Assembly: GCA_950022295.1 (NCBI GenBank)
Contig: OX465597.1
Coordinates: forward strand, 394,945,016 to 395,009,015
Origin: Bromus sterilis
Lineage: Eukaryota; Streptophyta; Magnoliopsida; Poales; Poaceae
Length of the DNA stretch: 64,000 bases
Direction of reading: 5' to 3'
Shown here: one piece after another, positions 11,351-23,159 of the stretch
Numbering within the stretch: position 1 is the stretch's first letter
Layout: every line of letters starts with the position of its first letter
Program-made: the position numbers and the translations under genes
Notes under the pieces: model-generated
Database searches by the model: none
What the model was told of the DNA's origin: nothing
Seen by the model: the letters and a program-made list of their open reading frames with translations, nothing else

Positions 11351-11757
11351 GAGACTGACTGTAGGACTAGTAGCCTTGGCTGAAGTTGAGTCTAGCTTGC
11401 TATAGTTATATAGTTACTCTGGGTATATAAGGGAACAACGTAAGGCTTCTTTTTTCTCCTTACCCCCTTCGTTCTGAGTTCTGAGTCACCCTCATCTTAT
11501 TCTACAGGAAGATAGGACTAGGCTCTCCTCTGTCTGATTAGAACATCTCGTTGTTTGCTTCCTTATAGCCGTAGGGAAGTTGTGTCCGGTTTTCCTAGCA
11601 TTGTTGTAATGCTGATTTCTTACATCGTATTATGTAAGTGATGTTTCCATGTTGTAAGAATTGTCTTTTCTTGCAATTACAGCCGTTATGCTGTCCGAGT
11701 CATTCCAGGTTTATCTCATAATCTGATGCATTTCCAAACTCCTTCTCTTTGTTTCAG

Positions 11758-12493
11758 ATGGCAGATCTTCCCCCTCGGCAGATTATTCGTCTGACTCGAT
11801 GCCTCGGTGTGCGTGGCCATCCCGCCACGTTGATCGAGATGATGTCCTATGTGGGATATCGATGGTATCCTGAGTACACCGTCGAGGAGAAGTTCCATGA
11901 CTTCAACCAGACCCAGTTCCACTGCATTGTCAGGATTTACCCGCACCACATTGGAGTCACTCAGCCTATCCACTTTGGACATGGCATTGGCAGGACTGCT
12001 GCGAGAGGAGCACATTATGCTGAGAGAGACCTCGTTCCGCTATATCCCTGCTGCACTTCCAGGAGAAGAGGGATATTACACTGGACTCTACTCAGATCAC
12101 TCTGCAGAGGATCCAGTACTTCAGATGACTGCTAGGTTTGCTTGTGATCGAGATCGTGCTGCACGCGCTCTCCGTTTTGAGCTTCACGCCACCCGTGTTC
12201 TTCTGTATCGAGCACTGACACTCTGGGCACCCTTCGTGAGTGTTGGATCAGTTGAGTATGATGCTATCTACCCTGTGAGAACTTAGATGCCTTCTCGAGT
12301 TGCTTGGCCCGAGATTGGAGGCGTTTTTCCACCCCGTGGTCCTTTGCATCCACCCTACGCTGGACCTAGGCCCCATCCTTGCCCAAATGGATATCAGGGT
12401 CCACAGGCCTCCGTGTTTTCCGATGGTCACCTTCAGCTACCGGGATACGCGGGTAACTTTTACGAGGACTACTATGGAGATGGAGATGAGTGA
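11758..12493 (+). pseudogene. Pre-gag open frame of unknown function in Chr1
   Basis: An ATG at 11758 opens a frame with clear protein-like content: MADLPPRQIIRL, a GYRWYPEY segment, an HCIVRIYP segment and a PIHFGHGIG segment. A frameshift near 11990 moves it to another frame, which continues with FRYIPAA, EEGYYTGLYSD, an Arg-rich stretch and VEYDAIYPVRT. A TAG at 12284-12286 interrupts it. The same frame then runs as a Pro/Gly/Tyr-rich tail to 12493. Repaired, it would be about 245 residues, in the same sense as gag and 330 bp before it. It has no zinc knuckle, no protease or RT motif and no membrane segment. Chr2 has only 469 bp between LTR and gag and lacks it. I do not recognise a named domain; I believe similar proteins occur in Triticeae repeats. 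It could be a lineage-specific accessory protein or a captured gene. Confidence 0.65.
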
Positions 12494-12823
12494 GACCGCC
12501 TGTGGTCTTACTTAGTGAGGATATAGTAGTATCTTAGTATATTGTACGCGAGTTGTCTAAGTTCCAGAGGCTTAGATAAATAATGTATAGGAAGTCAGAG
12601 TGCCTCTAAAGGATGTATCATCTTCATCACGTTTGTATTAGCTTGGTGCTTGTACTAAAACGATGTATGGTTTGTATGACAGCTTGTGAATATATGGCTT
12701 GTATGATTTTATCACCATGTTGTCAAGATGATTACTTCCTTTGCTCTGTAATCCTTCCAGTACTTCAATACATTGATTAGACTCTTCAAATCAACTCTGT
12801 TTGACTTCGGTTTTCACCTTCAG

Positions 12824-15800
12824 GATGTCTCAAGGAACCCGTGGCCAACTTGGTCGTAACCAGGGTCGTGGAAATGACCAGGAGGAAGGCAACCTTCCAC
12901 CCCCACCCACGATAGCTCAGGTTCTGATGGAGGTTGAGAGGAACCGCCGAGACTCTCACCATTTGCTGGAGGTTATTGCCCGCAACACCACTCAGCAGCG
13001 CAACGAGTTGGTGTCTCTGAACGACTTCATCCGGCTTCATCCCCCGGTTTTAAGTTACTCCATCGAGCCCCTTGACGCCGATGACTGGCTTCGCAACATC
13101 GAGAGGAAGCTTCAGGCAGGCCATGTTGCAGATGGCAACAAGGTCAGCTATGCCACCTATCACATCGAAGGTGCAACTAGCTCTTGGTGGGAGAACTTCC
13201 TGAACATGCGTCCTGTTGGACCACCCGCATCTTGGGATGAATTCTGCACTTCCTTCCATGAGCACCACATTCCCAAATGTCTTATGGACCGCAAGCGTGA
13301 GGAGTTCTGCAACCTCACCCAAGGCAGAAGGACTGTTGACGAGTTTAGTCGTGAGTTAAACCGACTGGCTCGTTATGCTACTGAAGAAGTCTCCACCGAC
13401 GCAAAGAAGCAAGAGAGGTTCCGTCGTGGACTTAATTCCGGACTCCGTCGTGAGCTCAACCTACATGACTTTGCCACCTTCCAGGTCCTTGTCAACAAGG
13501 CCATCAAGGCATAGGACATGAACACCCCCAATGACTTCTGCAAACACCCAAGGGACGATGGTTCATCCAGTTCCGGCTTTCAGAAGCGCAAGATCTGGAT
13601 CCCCAATAGTATGTTCCGCCAGAAAAACCCACCGAGGCCATCCTATGTGGCACCTCGTCCACCAACTCAGTTCCACCCAGCTCCACCAAACAACCCAGCT
13701 CCACGCACTGTCTTTGGAGACTGTTACAAGTGTGGTCAGGCAGGCCACTACTCTCGTGAGTGTCCCCAGAACCAGCTCCAGAATAAGAATGCTCCACCCC
13801 GTGCCGGAGGCAACAACAATGGTCGTGGCAAGCCACCCCAGAAGGTCTACACCACCAAACCCGCTCCTCCCGCCACTCGTGGACGTGTGAACCAGATTGC
13901 CACCGAAGAGACAGACGACACTACTGACATCATTCTTGGTACGCTCCCAGTCAATTATGTTCCTACTTCCGTTCTTTTCGACCCAGGAGCATCTCATTCA
14001 TTCTTGTCGGAAAGTTATGCACTTCGTCATGAGTTATATTTTGTTGAATTGTCCACCCCCATGATTATTCAAACTCCAGGGTCAAGATGGCAAACTAATA
14101 GAGTAAGCCATGGTAATCAGATTGCAATTGAGGGTTTAGTATTCCTTGCTTCACTCATAGCCCTCAAGTCTTCAAACATTGATGTCATCCTTGGCATGGA
14201 TTGGCTATCAAGACAGAATGCCTACCTGGATTGCAGAGGCAAATCCGTGAAACTAACCCACCCTTCAGGCAAGACCGTCAACTATACCTCACCCAGAACA
14301 AGAACCCAAGTGCATTCCTTGAATGTACTTCCCTTTCCCGAACTTGAAGATGTTCCGGTGGTTCGTGACTTCCCGGATGTCTTTCCTGAAGAGCTGCCGG
14401 GCATGCCACCCGACAGATGTGTAGAGTTTATAGTGGATCTTGTACCAGGAACCGCACCAATTTCTAGACGCCCATACAAAATGGCCCCACATGAGTTAGC
14501 TGAGCTTAAAACCCAACTGGAAGCTTTGTTGGAAAAAGGCTTCATCCGCCCAAGCTCATCGCCATGGGGTTGCCCCGTTCTGTTCGTAACGAAGAAAGAT
14601 GTAACAGAAAGGATGTGCGTAGACTATCGCCCGGTAAATTTAGCGACGATAAAGAACAAATACCCATTGTCCAGGATCAATGATCTTTATGATCAACTTG
14701 CAGGATCCTCTGTCTTCTCCAAGATGGATTTGAGATTGGGTTATCATCAAATCAAAATCCGAAACGAGGACATTCCCAAAACGGCTTTTACTACTCGTTG
14801 TGGTCTTTACGAGTACACCGTCATGTCCTTTGGTTTAACCAATGCCCCCTCCACCTTCTCACGCATGATGAATTCGATCTTCATGGAGTACTTAGATAAA
14901 TTTTTTGTAGTTTATCTCGATGACATTCTCATCTACTCGAAGAACGATGAAGAACATGCCGAACACCTAAGGCTGGTATTGATGAAACTTAGAGAGCATC
15001 GCATGTATTCTAAATTCTCCAAGTGTGAATGTTGGCTACCAGAAGTGACCTATTTAGGCCACGTGATTTCTGCAAAAGGCATTCTGTGAATCCCGAGAGA
15101 GTTCAGGCCGTCCTTGACTGGACTCCACCTGAATTGGTTAAGCAAGTTAGGAGTTTTCCTGGCCTAGCCAGCTACTGTCGTCGCTTCGTCGAGAACTTTT
15201 CTAAAGTTGCAAAGCCTCTAACTGAACTCCTCAAGAAATATAAGAAATTCCTATGGACTCCCAAGTGCGAGGAAAGCTTTCAAGAGCTAAAAAGAAGGTT
15301 GACTTCTGCACCCGTACTTGCACCTCCCGACACCAAAAAGGATTTCGAGATCTATTGTGACGCATCACGGCAAGGGTCAGGATGCATACTTCTGCAAGAT
15401 CGACATGTGGTAGCTTATGCTTCACACCAGTTGCGGCCACATGAAGAGAACTATCCTACCCATGACCTTGAACTCGCTGCCGTAGTTCATGCACTAACCA
15501 CTTGGCAACATTACCTCCTTGGTAATCGTTGTGAGATCTATTCCGACCACCAAAGCCTCAAATACATTTTCACCCAGCCAGATCTAAATCTCAGGTAAAG
15601 ACGCTGGATTGAGTTGGTAAAAGATTACGACGTAGGAATTTCTTACACCCCAGGCAAAGCCAATGTCATGGCTGATGCACTAAGTCATAAGTCGTATTGT
15701 AACAACCTCATGTTACAACAGTATCAACCACTTCTTCATGAGGAATTTTGCAAACTCAGTCTTGAGATTATTCCTCATGGCTATCTTTCTACCTTGGTGG

Positions 15801-17304
15801 CGAAACCAACTCTTGAGGATCAAATCATAGTTTCCCAAAGGCGTGCACGAGGTGTTCGCCGGATCAAGGAGAACATTGCTAGTGGAGTTGCTAAATGTTT
15901 CTCCACAGATAGCAAGGGAACGATATTCTTTTAAAATCGTTTGGTAGTACCTTAGAATAGGGAACTAAGGCAACTCATCCTCAAGGAAGCCCATGACACA
16001 CCCCTCTCGATTCATCCCGGTAGCACAAAAATGTACCGAGATCTACGCCAGAGATTTCGGTGGACTAGGATGAAGAGAGACATTGCTCAATTTGTTGCCG
16101 AATGTGATGTTTGTCGTCGCATTAAGGCAGAACATCAAAGACCTGCTGGTACACTTCAACCTTTGCCTATTCCAGAGTGGAAATGGGACAAAGTCGGTAT
16201 GGACTTCATCACCCGCTTTCCAAAAACCCAGAAAGGAAACGATGCCATCTTCGTTGTCATAGATAGGCTTTCCAAAGTTGCTCACTTCCTGCCCGTTCGC
16301 GAGTCTATAACTGCTAGCCAGTTAGCGGACTTGTACGTATCTAGAATTGTATCCCTTCACGGTGTTCCTTTGGAAATCAATTCTGATCGCGGTAGCCTTT
16401 TCACCTCTAGATTTTGGGGAAGCTTTCAGAATGCTATGGGAACTCATCTCTCCTTTAGTACGGCTTTCCATCCTCAGTCTAGCGGTCAAGTCGAAAGGGT
16501 TAACCAAATTCTTGAAGACATCCTCAGAGCTTGTGTTATCTCATTCGGAAAGAATTGGGAGAAATCTCTGCCATTCGCCGAATTTTCTTATAACAATAGT
16601 TTTCAATCTAGTCTGAACATGGCTCCTTTTGAACTCCTATATGGACGACGATGTTGAACACCCCTAAACTGGTCAGAAACCGGTGAGAGACAATTCTTTG
16701 GACCGGATATGATCAAGGAAGCAGAAGAGCAAGTTCGCATTGTTCGTGATCAATTGAAAGAAGCCCAGTCTCGTCAGAAAAGCTACTATGATCGTCATCA
16801 TAGGCAAGAGAGCTATAATATGGATAAGAAGGCTTACCTTCGGGTTACTCGTCTGAAGGGAACCCAACGTTTCGGTATCAAAGGCAAGTTGGCCCCACGT
16901 TACATCGGACCTTTCCGCATTCTTTCTAAACGTGGAGAATTTGCCAACCAACTTGAACTACCCCCGCACCTTTCCCGAGTACATGATGTATTCCATGTGT
17001 CCCAACTCAGGCGTTGATTCAAGGACCCCATCCGCGAAGTCGACCATGAAACGCTTGATCTCCAAGATGACCTTTCTTATCGAGAATACCCCGTTCGTAT
17101 TCTTGATTCCGCAGAGCGTGTCACTCGTCGTCGGAAGATTAGGTTTCTGAAAGTGCAATGGTCACACCACTCTGAGAGAGAACTACCTGGGAAAGAGAAG
17201 ACCGTCTCAGTGCCGAGTATTCCTCCTTCCTCCCGCAGACTTCTGAATCTCGGGACGAGATTCTGTTGAGTGGGGGAGAGTTGTCAAAACCCTCTGTTAG
17301 GTAA
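12824..17304 (+). pseudogene. Chr1 gag-pol polyprotein, broken
   Basis: It starts at ATG 12824 (MSQGTRGQLG). The gag core has ADDWLRNIERKL and the WWENF segment, and a TAG at 13512-13514 ends it. The frame continues directly with a CCHC knuckle (CYKCGQAGHYSREC, about 13723-13764), protease site DPGASHSF (about 13981) and RT with YLDDILIYS (about 14916-14942). A one-base loss near 15084 shifts the frame. RNase H follows (CDASRQG, DLELAAV, SDHQ), with stops at 15596, 15932 and about 15954. Integrase has its C-x2-C pair, VGMDFIT, SDRGSLF and a Glu in GQVERVNQ, so the D,D,E triad is present. A stop at 16655-16657 (TGA) precedes the GPFRIL and HVSQLRR region, where TGA at 17015-17017 follows; a final frameshift lies near 17200 in the chromodomain-like tail. 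The frame ends inside the 3' LTR. The enzyme set is complete in order but not translatable. Confidence 0.93.
17266..17281 (+). promoter_or_regulatory. Chr1 polypurine tract
   Basis: The purine-rich run GAGTGGGGGAGAG lies immediately before the 3' LTR, where plus-strand DNA synthesis is primed. The end of the polyprotein frame overlaps it. Confidence 0.85.
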
Positions 17305-20300
17305 TGTGCTAGGGTTAGAAAGTCTCTTGCATCATGTTAAAAATTTCAAAATAAATCATTGAAATCAAATTCAAAAGAAAAATGGGAGAAGGAACCCCCC
17401 CAGATGAATTAATTCAAAAGGCCAGATAAAAATCTTCTCTAAAAATTCATGTTAGATTTTTGAAAAGTCTTATAAATGAGTGTGATCACATATCAAGTGA
17501 TGTGGGACCCACCCCATGCTCATGGATTTTCAAATATTCAAACAGTGCCTTGGAATTAATCAAAACCCCTATTTGACTTAAGATTCAAATTATATGAATT
17601 TTAAAAAGTGCCAAACTTTATAAGTGGCTAGTCTATATTATTATGAGGCCATATAAAAAGTTTCAGCATTTTAGAAAATGGCTAGGTATTTATTTTTGCT
17701 AACCCAAACAAATGATAGAAAAGAAAAACAGAAAAGAAACAGGAAAAGCTTACCTGGCGCCTAGGCGAGAGCAGCCCACCCAGCCCAGCCGGCCCACCAG
17801 GGGTAGCAGGGTCTTCTTCCCCGCCCCGCGCCTCCAAGCTGCTCGGTGGAATGCCACCGAGCTAGCCGTGGACGACACCTTGCCGCCGAGGACCTTCCAG
17901 GCCTCCCCGTGCCTCCTTCTCGCGCCTGGAGACGCCTCTCGGCCGTCCCAATCCATTCCCCCCCTCCAGAGCTCCTCCCCTTCCTCTCCCGCTCGATTTC
18001 GTCGCCGCCCGAGAACCACCCTGGAGCACGCCGCCGAGTCCACGCAGCCAGCGCCGACAAGAAGCCGCGCCATGTGGTCCATCACCTCCGTCGTTGTCGA
18101 CTACGCCTAGATGCCGAAGGAATCGAGCCTGGAAGCTTTGTAGCCGCCGCCCCCTGCATCGCCTTCGTCTCCGGCCGTCGACCGTCACCGTTCGAATACT
18201 CCGCCGTTCCAGCCTCCCAGGCCTCGCCGTCACCGCCATTAGCTTCATGGTGAGCTTCTAGTTCTTCCCCAGTCGCCCGCAGCCTTTCCTCTTGGCCGTA
18301 GCGTTTTCCCCCTTTCCACAGCATCACGGCCGCCGCCATGAACGCCGACGAGGTCGCCCCTGAGCTCCTCCGTCCCAACTATGGCGTGCGTCATGTTACG
18401 TACCCCCCCCCAGGATTGCAACGCACTAGTCCCTGCTCTGTTTGGCGCACCGCAGCGTCGTCTTCGTCGTCGCCGAGCCACGGCTGCCGCTAGGGCTCGT
18501 CGCCGGCATCACTCCGGTGCCCCCCGGTGGCGCTGCTGTGCTTTGGGTGATGCGGACAAGCTCGGGCTTCCGTTTGGTGGTCTCAGCACACCAAATGGTG
18601 GCCGGAGCCGCCGTCCTGTGCGTCGCCGCCGCGTCGGATGGTCTCCGGCGACTAGCCGCCGGCAAGTCCTACGTGGCCGGGGTGATTAGCCCTAATCCAC
18701 CCCCTGGTGTTACTGACGAGTGGGCCCAGAGCCCTTAATCCCCCCGGTTAGTTTAAACTAACCGGGTTAATTAGCCCAGTGGCTGACAGGCCGACCCCAC
18801 ACGTCAGACCCCCCCCCCCCCCCGACGTCACCCTTGCGCAAGCCTGACGCAGTAAATCGATTAAATGATTTTATAGATTCCAGAAATTCCAAAAAAAGTC
18901 TGAAACTTTGGAAATTCATAGAAAATTCATATTAACTACAAATTGGACAAATAATATATATAAAATGATCAGGAGAAAATAAGCTATCCAAATATCCAAC
19001 TTTCAACCATGTTTGAGTTGAATTTAAAATGTGATTAGTAGCATTTGCTATTTGATTTAATTGGAATTAAATCAAATTCTTTTCAAATGCTTTTGCATTT
19101 TGAACCATGTCAACATATCACATTATACTTGAACTTCAGAGGCATATCATACACATTTCAAAATGTTTAAACTTGATAAAACATTGTCATTTGTAACTTG
19201 GCTAAATTTGAATTCAAATTGGAGTTTGAATTTGCAATTCAATTTGCAATATACTGCATTTAAATGGAATTGCATCACACATCAAAGCATATACATCAAG
19301 TTTCAACCTTCCATCATGTGATTGTGCATTGTATTTACTTTGCTACCTTGTTTGTTGTTTGTCGAGTAGAGGTGGAACCGGAACAGGAGGTTGCCCCCTT
19401 CGTTGAAGACCCCGAACCCAAACCTCGTCAGCAAGGCAAGCAAACCCCCATTGATCATGTCGATAAAATCCCAATTCCCTCTCATGTCTCGCGTATGCAT
19501 TGTATAGGATGATTACCATGTTACATTTCTACCGCATAGATGAACCCATTCCTTTGCATGACCAATCATTTGTCACAGTAGTAAGCAAACCACAATCCTA
19601 GCAAATGTAGGAGTTGATTGATATCATGTGGCCCCTGAAATTGTTACTGCTTATTGCATGCTTAGAGTGATACATTGTTGATACTGTTATGTGAGTCGGG
19701 ATGGTAGTGATCATGATGATGATGGTAGAAAGGTGTTGGTGAATCTACCCTAATACACGGTGAACGATGAGAGGCTGTGTAGCAGTACACGGTGGGTTGT
19801 CTTGTTGAACACCGCCCTAAGTCCAAGTTCTTGTGTGGTGATCCAAGATGAAGAGTACAACCACACATTGGGCTCACTGACCCCTCTCAACTTATTAACT
19901 CATCCTTTTCGATGTCCAGATGTCGCAATAGTTCGGAGTTCTGGTAGGTCTGTAGCCTGGCGGCTAAGTGAGAGAACGGCTCACCCGAGACCGGCTTATG
20001 CACCACGCACACATCACTTGGGTCCACTTCGGTAAACCGGCCGGGTTCACGATAGTGGTAGCCAACCCAGGTAAGCGGCTTTCTTGAACTAGATAGGCTA
20101 TGAGGTAACAGTTGTGGTGAGCATCCTCGCCGACACTTCTTGAATGGTGTCGAATACAAAGGCGGTAACAGATGATCATGTGTGTGTCGCGGTACACCCC
20201 TGCAGGGTTAACAAAACTATTCGAATAGCCGCGTCCGCGGTTATGGACTGCTTGGAAAGCTTAGCTTGATTATTAGATAACTTAAACTGGATACTTCTAA

Positions 20301-21361
20301 AACACACCAAGAGAAGTGTGAGTTCTATGGCGTGCTTTCTCGTGGGGAAGTCGAGGAAGGCACCATAGTGGTGTAATTAGTTGGAGAAAGTAGTGGACTC
20401 GTGTACGCTTCTTACCTCAAGTCTGGTATTCGTAGTTCAGGACTAGCCAAGTCAAAGCTGGCACTTCTGCAAGTGAAACCCCACCTCCCTTTACCTTGAT
20501 ACATGTGCATGAGTAGTATAGCTCCTATGTAAGTCTTGCTGAGTACGACTTTGTACTCATGTTTGCTTAATCAAGGTTTTAGATGAACCCACTGACCCCG
20601 AAGGTGGCTTCTTCATCGAGCTCGACGACTGAAGATCAAGCTAGTTTAGTCCCAGTCAGACGAATGGATCCCTCGTGGAGGGCATGTGTTTAAATAAGGC
20701 TTCTTAAGCCATTTGTTAAACTTGTCTATACTCAGACATACTTTTCTTTCGCTTGTTGTTGTAATGTTGGATCACATGTTTGTGATCTCTGTGTGCACTC
20801 TATAAGAGTTATCAATAAAAATGTATACTTTGTAGAGAATTGCAATGATACCTGCATTTCATACAAGGCATGTGTGATGCGTGTATGTTTATAACTTGCA
20901 TGTCTTTGTATGGGTTTTCGAGACCTTAGTTGTGATCTGGCTGGCGGTCTTTCATACACCAAGTAGCCCTTATATGTGCGCAGCTTGGGGCATCGCGATG
21001 CGATTGCTCGAGACTCCGTCTCGTGCACACTTTGTGGTATGATCGAGCCCGCCCTAGATCCCGACTAAGTGATCGGGCTGGAGTAAGTCTATGTAAGGGT
21101 TATGAGATAGTCGATAGAATGGTTGAGGCGACTTGTCCTTGAATATGGGAGTTCATCATCCATATCATTAGACTTGTGTGCGGACGATGAGGACCCATCT
21201 CAGTTGATCATCCGGCCTGGATGGGATGCCCCTCACGTACGATGCTTTCCGAGAACGTTCTTTGCTTGGCCTTTTCTGCTTAGACAAGTGGGTACGGTTC
21301 TTGGCTCTCCATATGACTATGTCTTAGCTGGACTTGCATACGCTAACCCCGGGTCCCGACA
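17282..21361 (+). repeat. Chr1 3' LTR
   Basis: It is a 4,080-bp match to the 5' LTR, with canonical TGTC start and GACA end. It has the same GC-rich island (17755-18845), palindrome pair (20217-20240), dyad and AATAAA (20814-20819). Plausible-looking open frames in the GC-rich part occur on both strands and are not kept in frame between copies. Confidence 0.95.
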
Positions 21362-21366
21362 ATTTT
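21362..21366. repeat. Target-site duplication ATTTT, right of Chr1
   Basis: It matches 7252-7256 and follows the CA end of the 3' LTR. Confidence 0.9.
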
Positions 21367-22077
21367 CTACTAGCTCCCGGTACATAGTCTTCTGGATGTC
21401 AGTGATAAATATTTCCTTCCAATCACCCCACAAATCCTTTGTTCCTGCAATAGGATGCCCCCCAATGCTTTTTGTTTCTTTCGGCGTTGACATGTTGATG
21501 AGAGTTTGCAATTCTCTAGGGGGTGTACCATTTGCTGCAGTACTAGATGAAAGAACATTAGTTGCACACGATATGGAACCATTATAAAGATGTGGAACCG
21601 AATCACAAATGTCACTAGTTGCATACGGTGCTTAGAAATCCGTAGCATAAGGTGAAACATATAATGGGGATAAAGGGTGATTAGCCAAATAGCTAGTAGT
21701 AACGTGCCCAATATCTCTATTCATCTGCATGTTTGAAGGTGAGGTCACATACTGCAAGTAACGTGCCGATGGATATGGGGATGAAACACTTGATTGCATG
21801 CTATTAAAATTATGAACGTGTGGTGTTTCATATTGATTAGACGAACTCACCATGCTGTCCATCGGTTTTGCACATAGTAAGAACTAGGGTTGGCTGAGGC
21901 ATGAGAATTCATATTTACATGTTGCAAGTTGCTAGAATAAGTTAGATCATATAGATTATTTTGCATCATCCTTTTCTCATAATAAGAACTAGGGTTAGCC
22001 AATACAGTGCATGTATTACTAGATCCAACAACATTAACGTAAGATTAACTTGAATCTACATAAGAAAATTGAGGATT
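21367..22077 (-). pseudogene. El0 gag-like protein, N-terminal part
   Basis: An ATG at about 22079 lies roughly 135 bp inside the primer site and opens an Asn/Ser/Tyr-rich frame with two ANPSSYY motifs, broken by an early stop. A second in-sense frame from 21862 (MDSMVSSSNQ) is equally Ser/Asn/Tyr-rich. It is followed by a segment with TLINMSTPKETKSIG and DLWGDWKEIF that runs to the Chr1 insertion and joins the PRDSAAKRQKE segment at 7251. The composition resembles a disordered gag N-terminus. No known domain is recognised. Several stops and frameshifts make it non-functional. Confidence 0.5.
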
Positions 22078-22212
22078 CATGATATCGTGTAGATTGCAGC
22101 TTCTTGATGTGCTCCGGGGTGTGTATGTTCTTCTTCGTCTGAGTCATATTCAACTCGGGCTTGTCCTTGATCTTCTTGTCGCCGAGTAGATTGGAAGTAC
22201 TCGGCGTTCTCG

Positions 22213-22230
22213 TCCCCAGCGGAGTCGCCA
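22213..22230 (-). promoter_or_regulatory. El0 primer-binding site (tRNA-Arg type)
   Basis: On the minus strand TGGCGACTCCGCTGGGGA begins 5 bases inside the LTR end. It has the TGG start and 18-base length of a tRNA primer site. Sites of this type are known in Tat/Ogre-like Gypsy elements; the tRNA-Arg identity is from memory and inferred. Confidence 0.75.
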
Positions 22231-22235
22231 ATTTG

Positions 22236-23159
22236 TGTTGACGAAGAAATTGTTCCACGCAACACAATGATTGCACCGCGCAATATATAGATTATGGAGT
22301 CGCCACTTCGTTTTTCGTTACGAAAAATAGATGATTTACGAGCAAATCAACAAAGATTTTCATCGATAATGGAGAGGAGGTACGACTACTTTTTAGCACA
22401 AAGCAGCAAAGATAATACAAACCCTAGGGTTGCTAGAGCATGGCGAAAAGGAAAAGAAAGGTAAAAAGGGTACTGGTAAAAGATAGATGTGTATTGATGA
22501 ATGTCGATTGTCTCCTCTTTCAATCGGCCGTCACCTCATCTATATATGAGGAGGATGGACTTTCCGTACAAGAAAAGGACTCCAAATCCCGTCCAAATCT
22601 TTCCATATAGAACCAAACTCGGCTTACAGGTGGCCTCAGACAGCAGTTCAGTTTTTGGGCGTTTCGGGGCTGCGAACGACCTTCGATGAAAATAGTCAAA
22701 ACATCAAAATTGTTGCCCTCGAAATTTCCAAGAATTTTCATGTTGAACGTTTTTTTTGTTCGGGGCCATCTTGAGGGCCGAAATCCTCACGCTTTTCATC
22801 AGACATCAATTGTATAGGTGTCTGGCTCCAGGCGTCAGTTTTTTGTCTTTGGCAGATATACATTATGATGGCTCTAACTTTTGCATACGAACTCGGATTG
22901 AGATGATCTAAAAACCAAAATTGACCGGTTCGACAAGAGAAAGCCGCCCCATGTAAAACATTTTTCCATTTTATAATGTCTTGAAGGCCTAATTGGCATA
23001 ATAGTGCTTCGAATGCTTGGATCTTACAGCTTCAAATAGAGTTTCAGCCTTCGAGATATAATCGGATAGTGATGGCTCGAACTACAAAGATGTAGAACAC
23101 TTCTTCATTTGAAGCCATCTTATATAGGTTCATTGTCGTGCCAAAAACCGGTGTCAACA
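22236..23159 (-). repeat. El0 5' LTR
   Basis: It is bounded by TGTTGAC at 22236 and GTCAACA at 23159, a 7-bp terminal inverted repeat, and is 924 bp long. The left end abuts the primer site. To the right, ACTAG (23160-23164) resumes the A1 LTR at the point equivalent to 29771 in the intact copy. The partner LTR is not in the window. Confidence 0.8.
22540..22547 (-). promoter_or_regulatory. TATA box of the El0 LTR
   Basis: The minus strand reads TCATATATAG, a good plant TATA box, in the 5' LTR and in the correct direction for the gag-like gene. No expression evidence is available. Confidence 0.5.

Larger units (their letters stand above)
7257..21361 (+). mobile_element. Chr1: complete Ty3/Gypsy chromovirus with about 4-kb LTRs
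   Basis: All landmarks are present: ATTTT target duplications, two LTRs of 4,078 and 4,080 bp, an initiator-Met tRNA primer site, gag-protease-RT-RNase H-integrase-chromodomain order, and a polypurine tract before the 3' LTR. The total length is 14,105 bp, of which the LTRs are 58%. In a stretch compared by eye (7271-7440 against 17294-17460) the LTRs differ at roughly 3-4% of positions, which suggests an insertion a million or more years ago. The initiator-Met primer, long LTRs and C-terminal chromodomain-like tail suggest the Tekay/Del branch (inference). The gag-pol is broken, so the copy needs help in trans to move. Confidence 0.95.
3209..23159 (-). mobile_element. El0: gag-only Ty3/Gypsy-like element, split by Chr1
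   Basis: Removing Chr1 and one ATTTT target copy joins 3209-7251 to 21367-23159 and keeps a minus-strand protein frame continuous across the junction. The right end is a 924-bp LTR (22236-23159) with TGTTGAC/GTCAACA inverted ends, followed inwards by a TGGCGACTCCGCTGGGGA primer site. That primer type is used by Tat/Ogre-like elements; I infer a tRNA-Arg primer. I see no protease, RT or integrase. No left LTR was found, so that end is truncated or deleted and the left boundary is approximate. El0 interrupts the 3' LTR of A1 at 23160. Confidence 0.65.
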
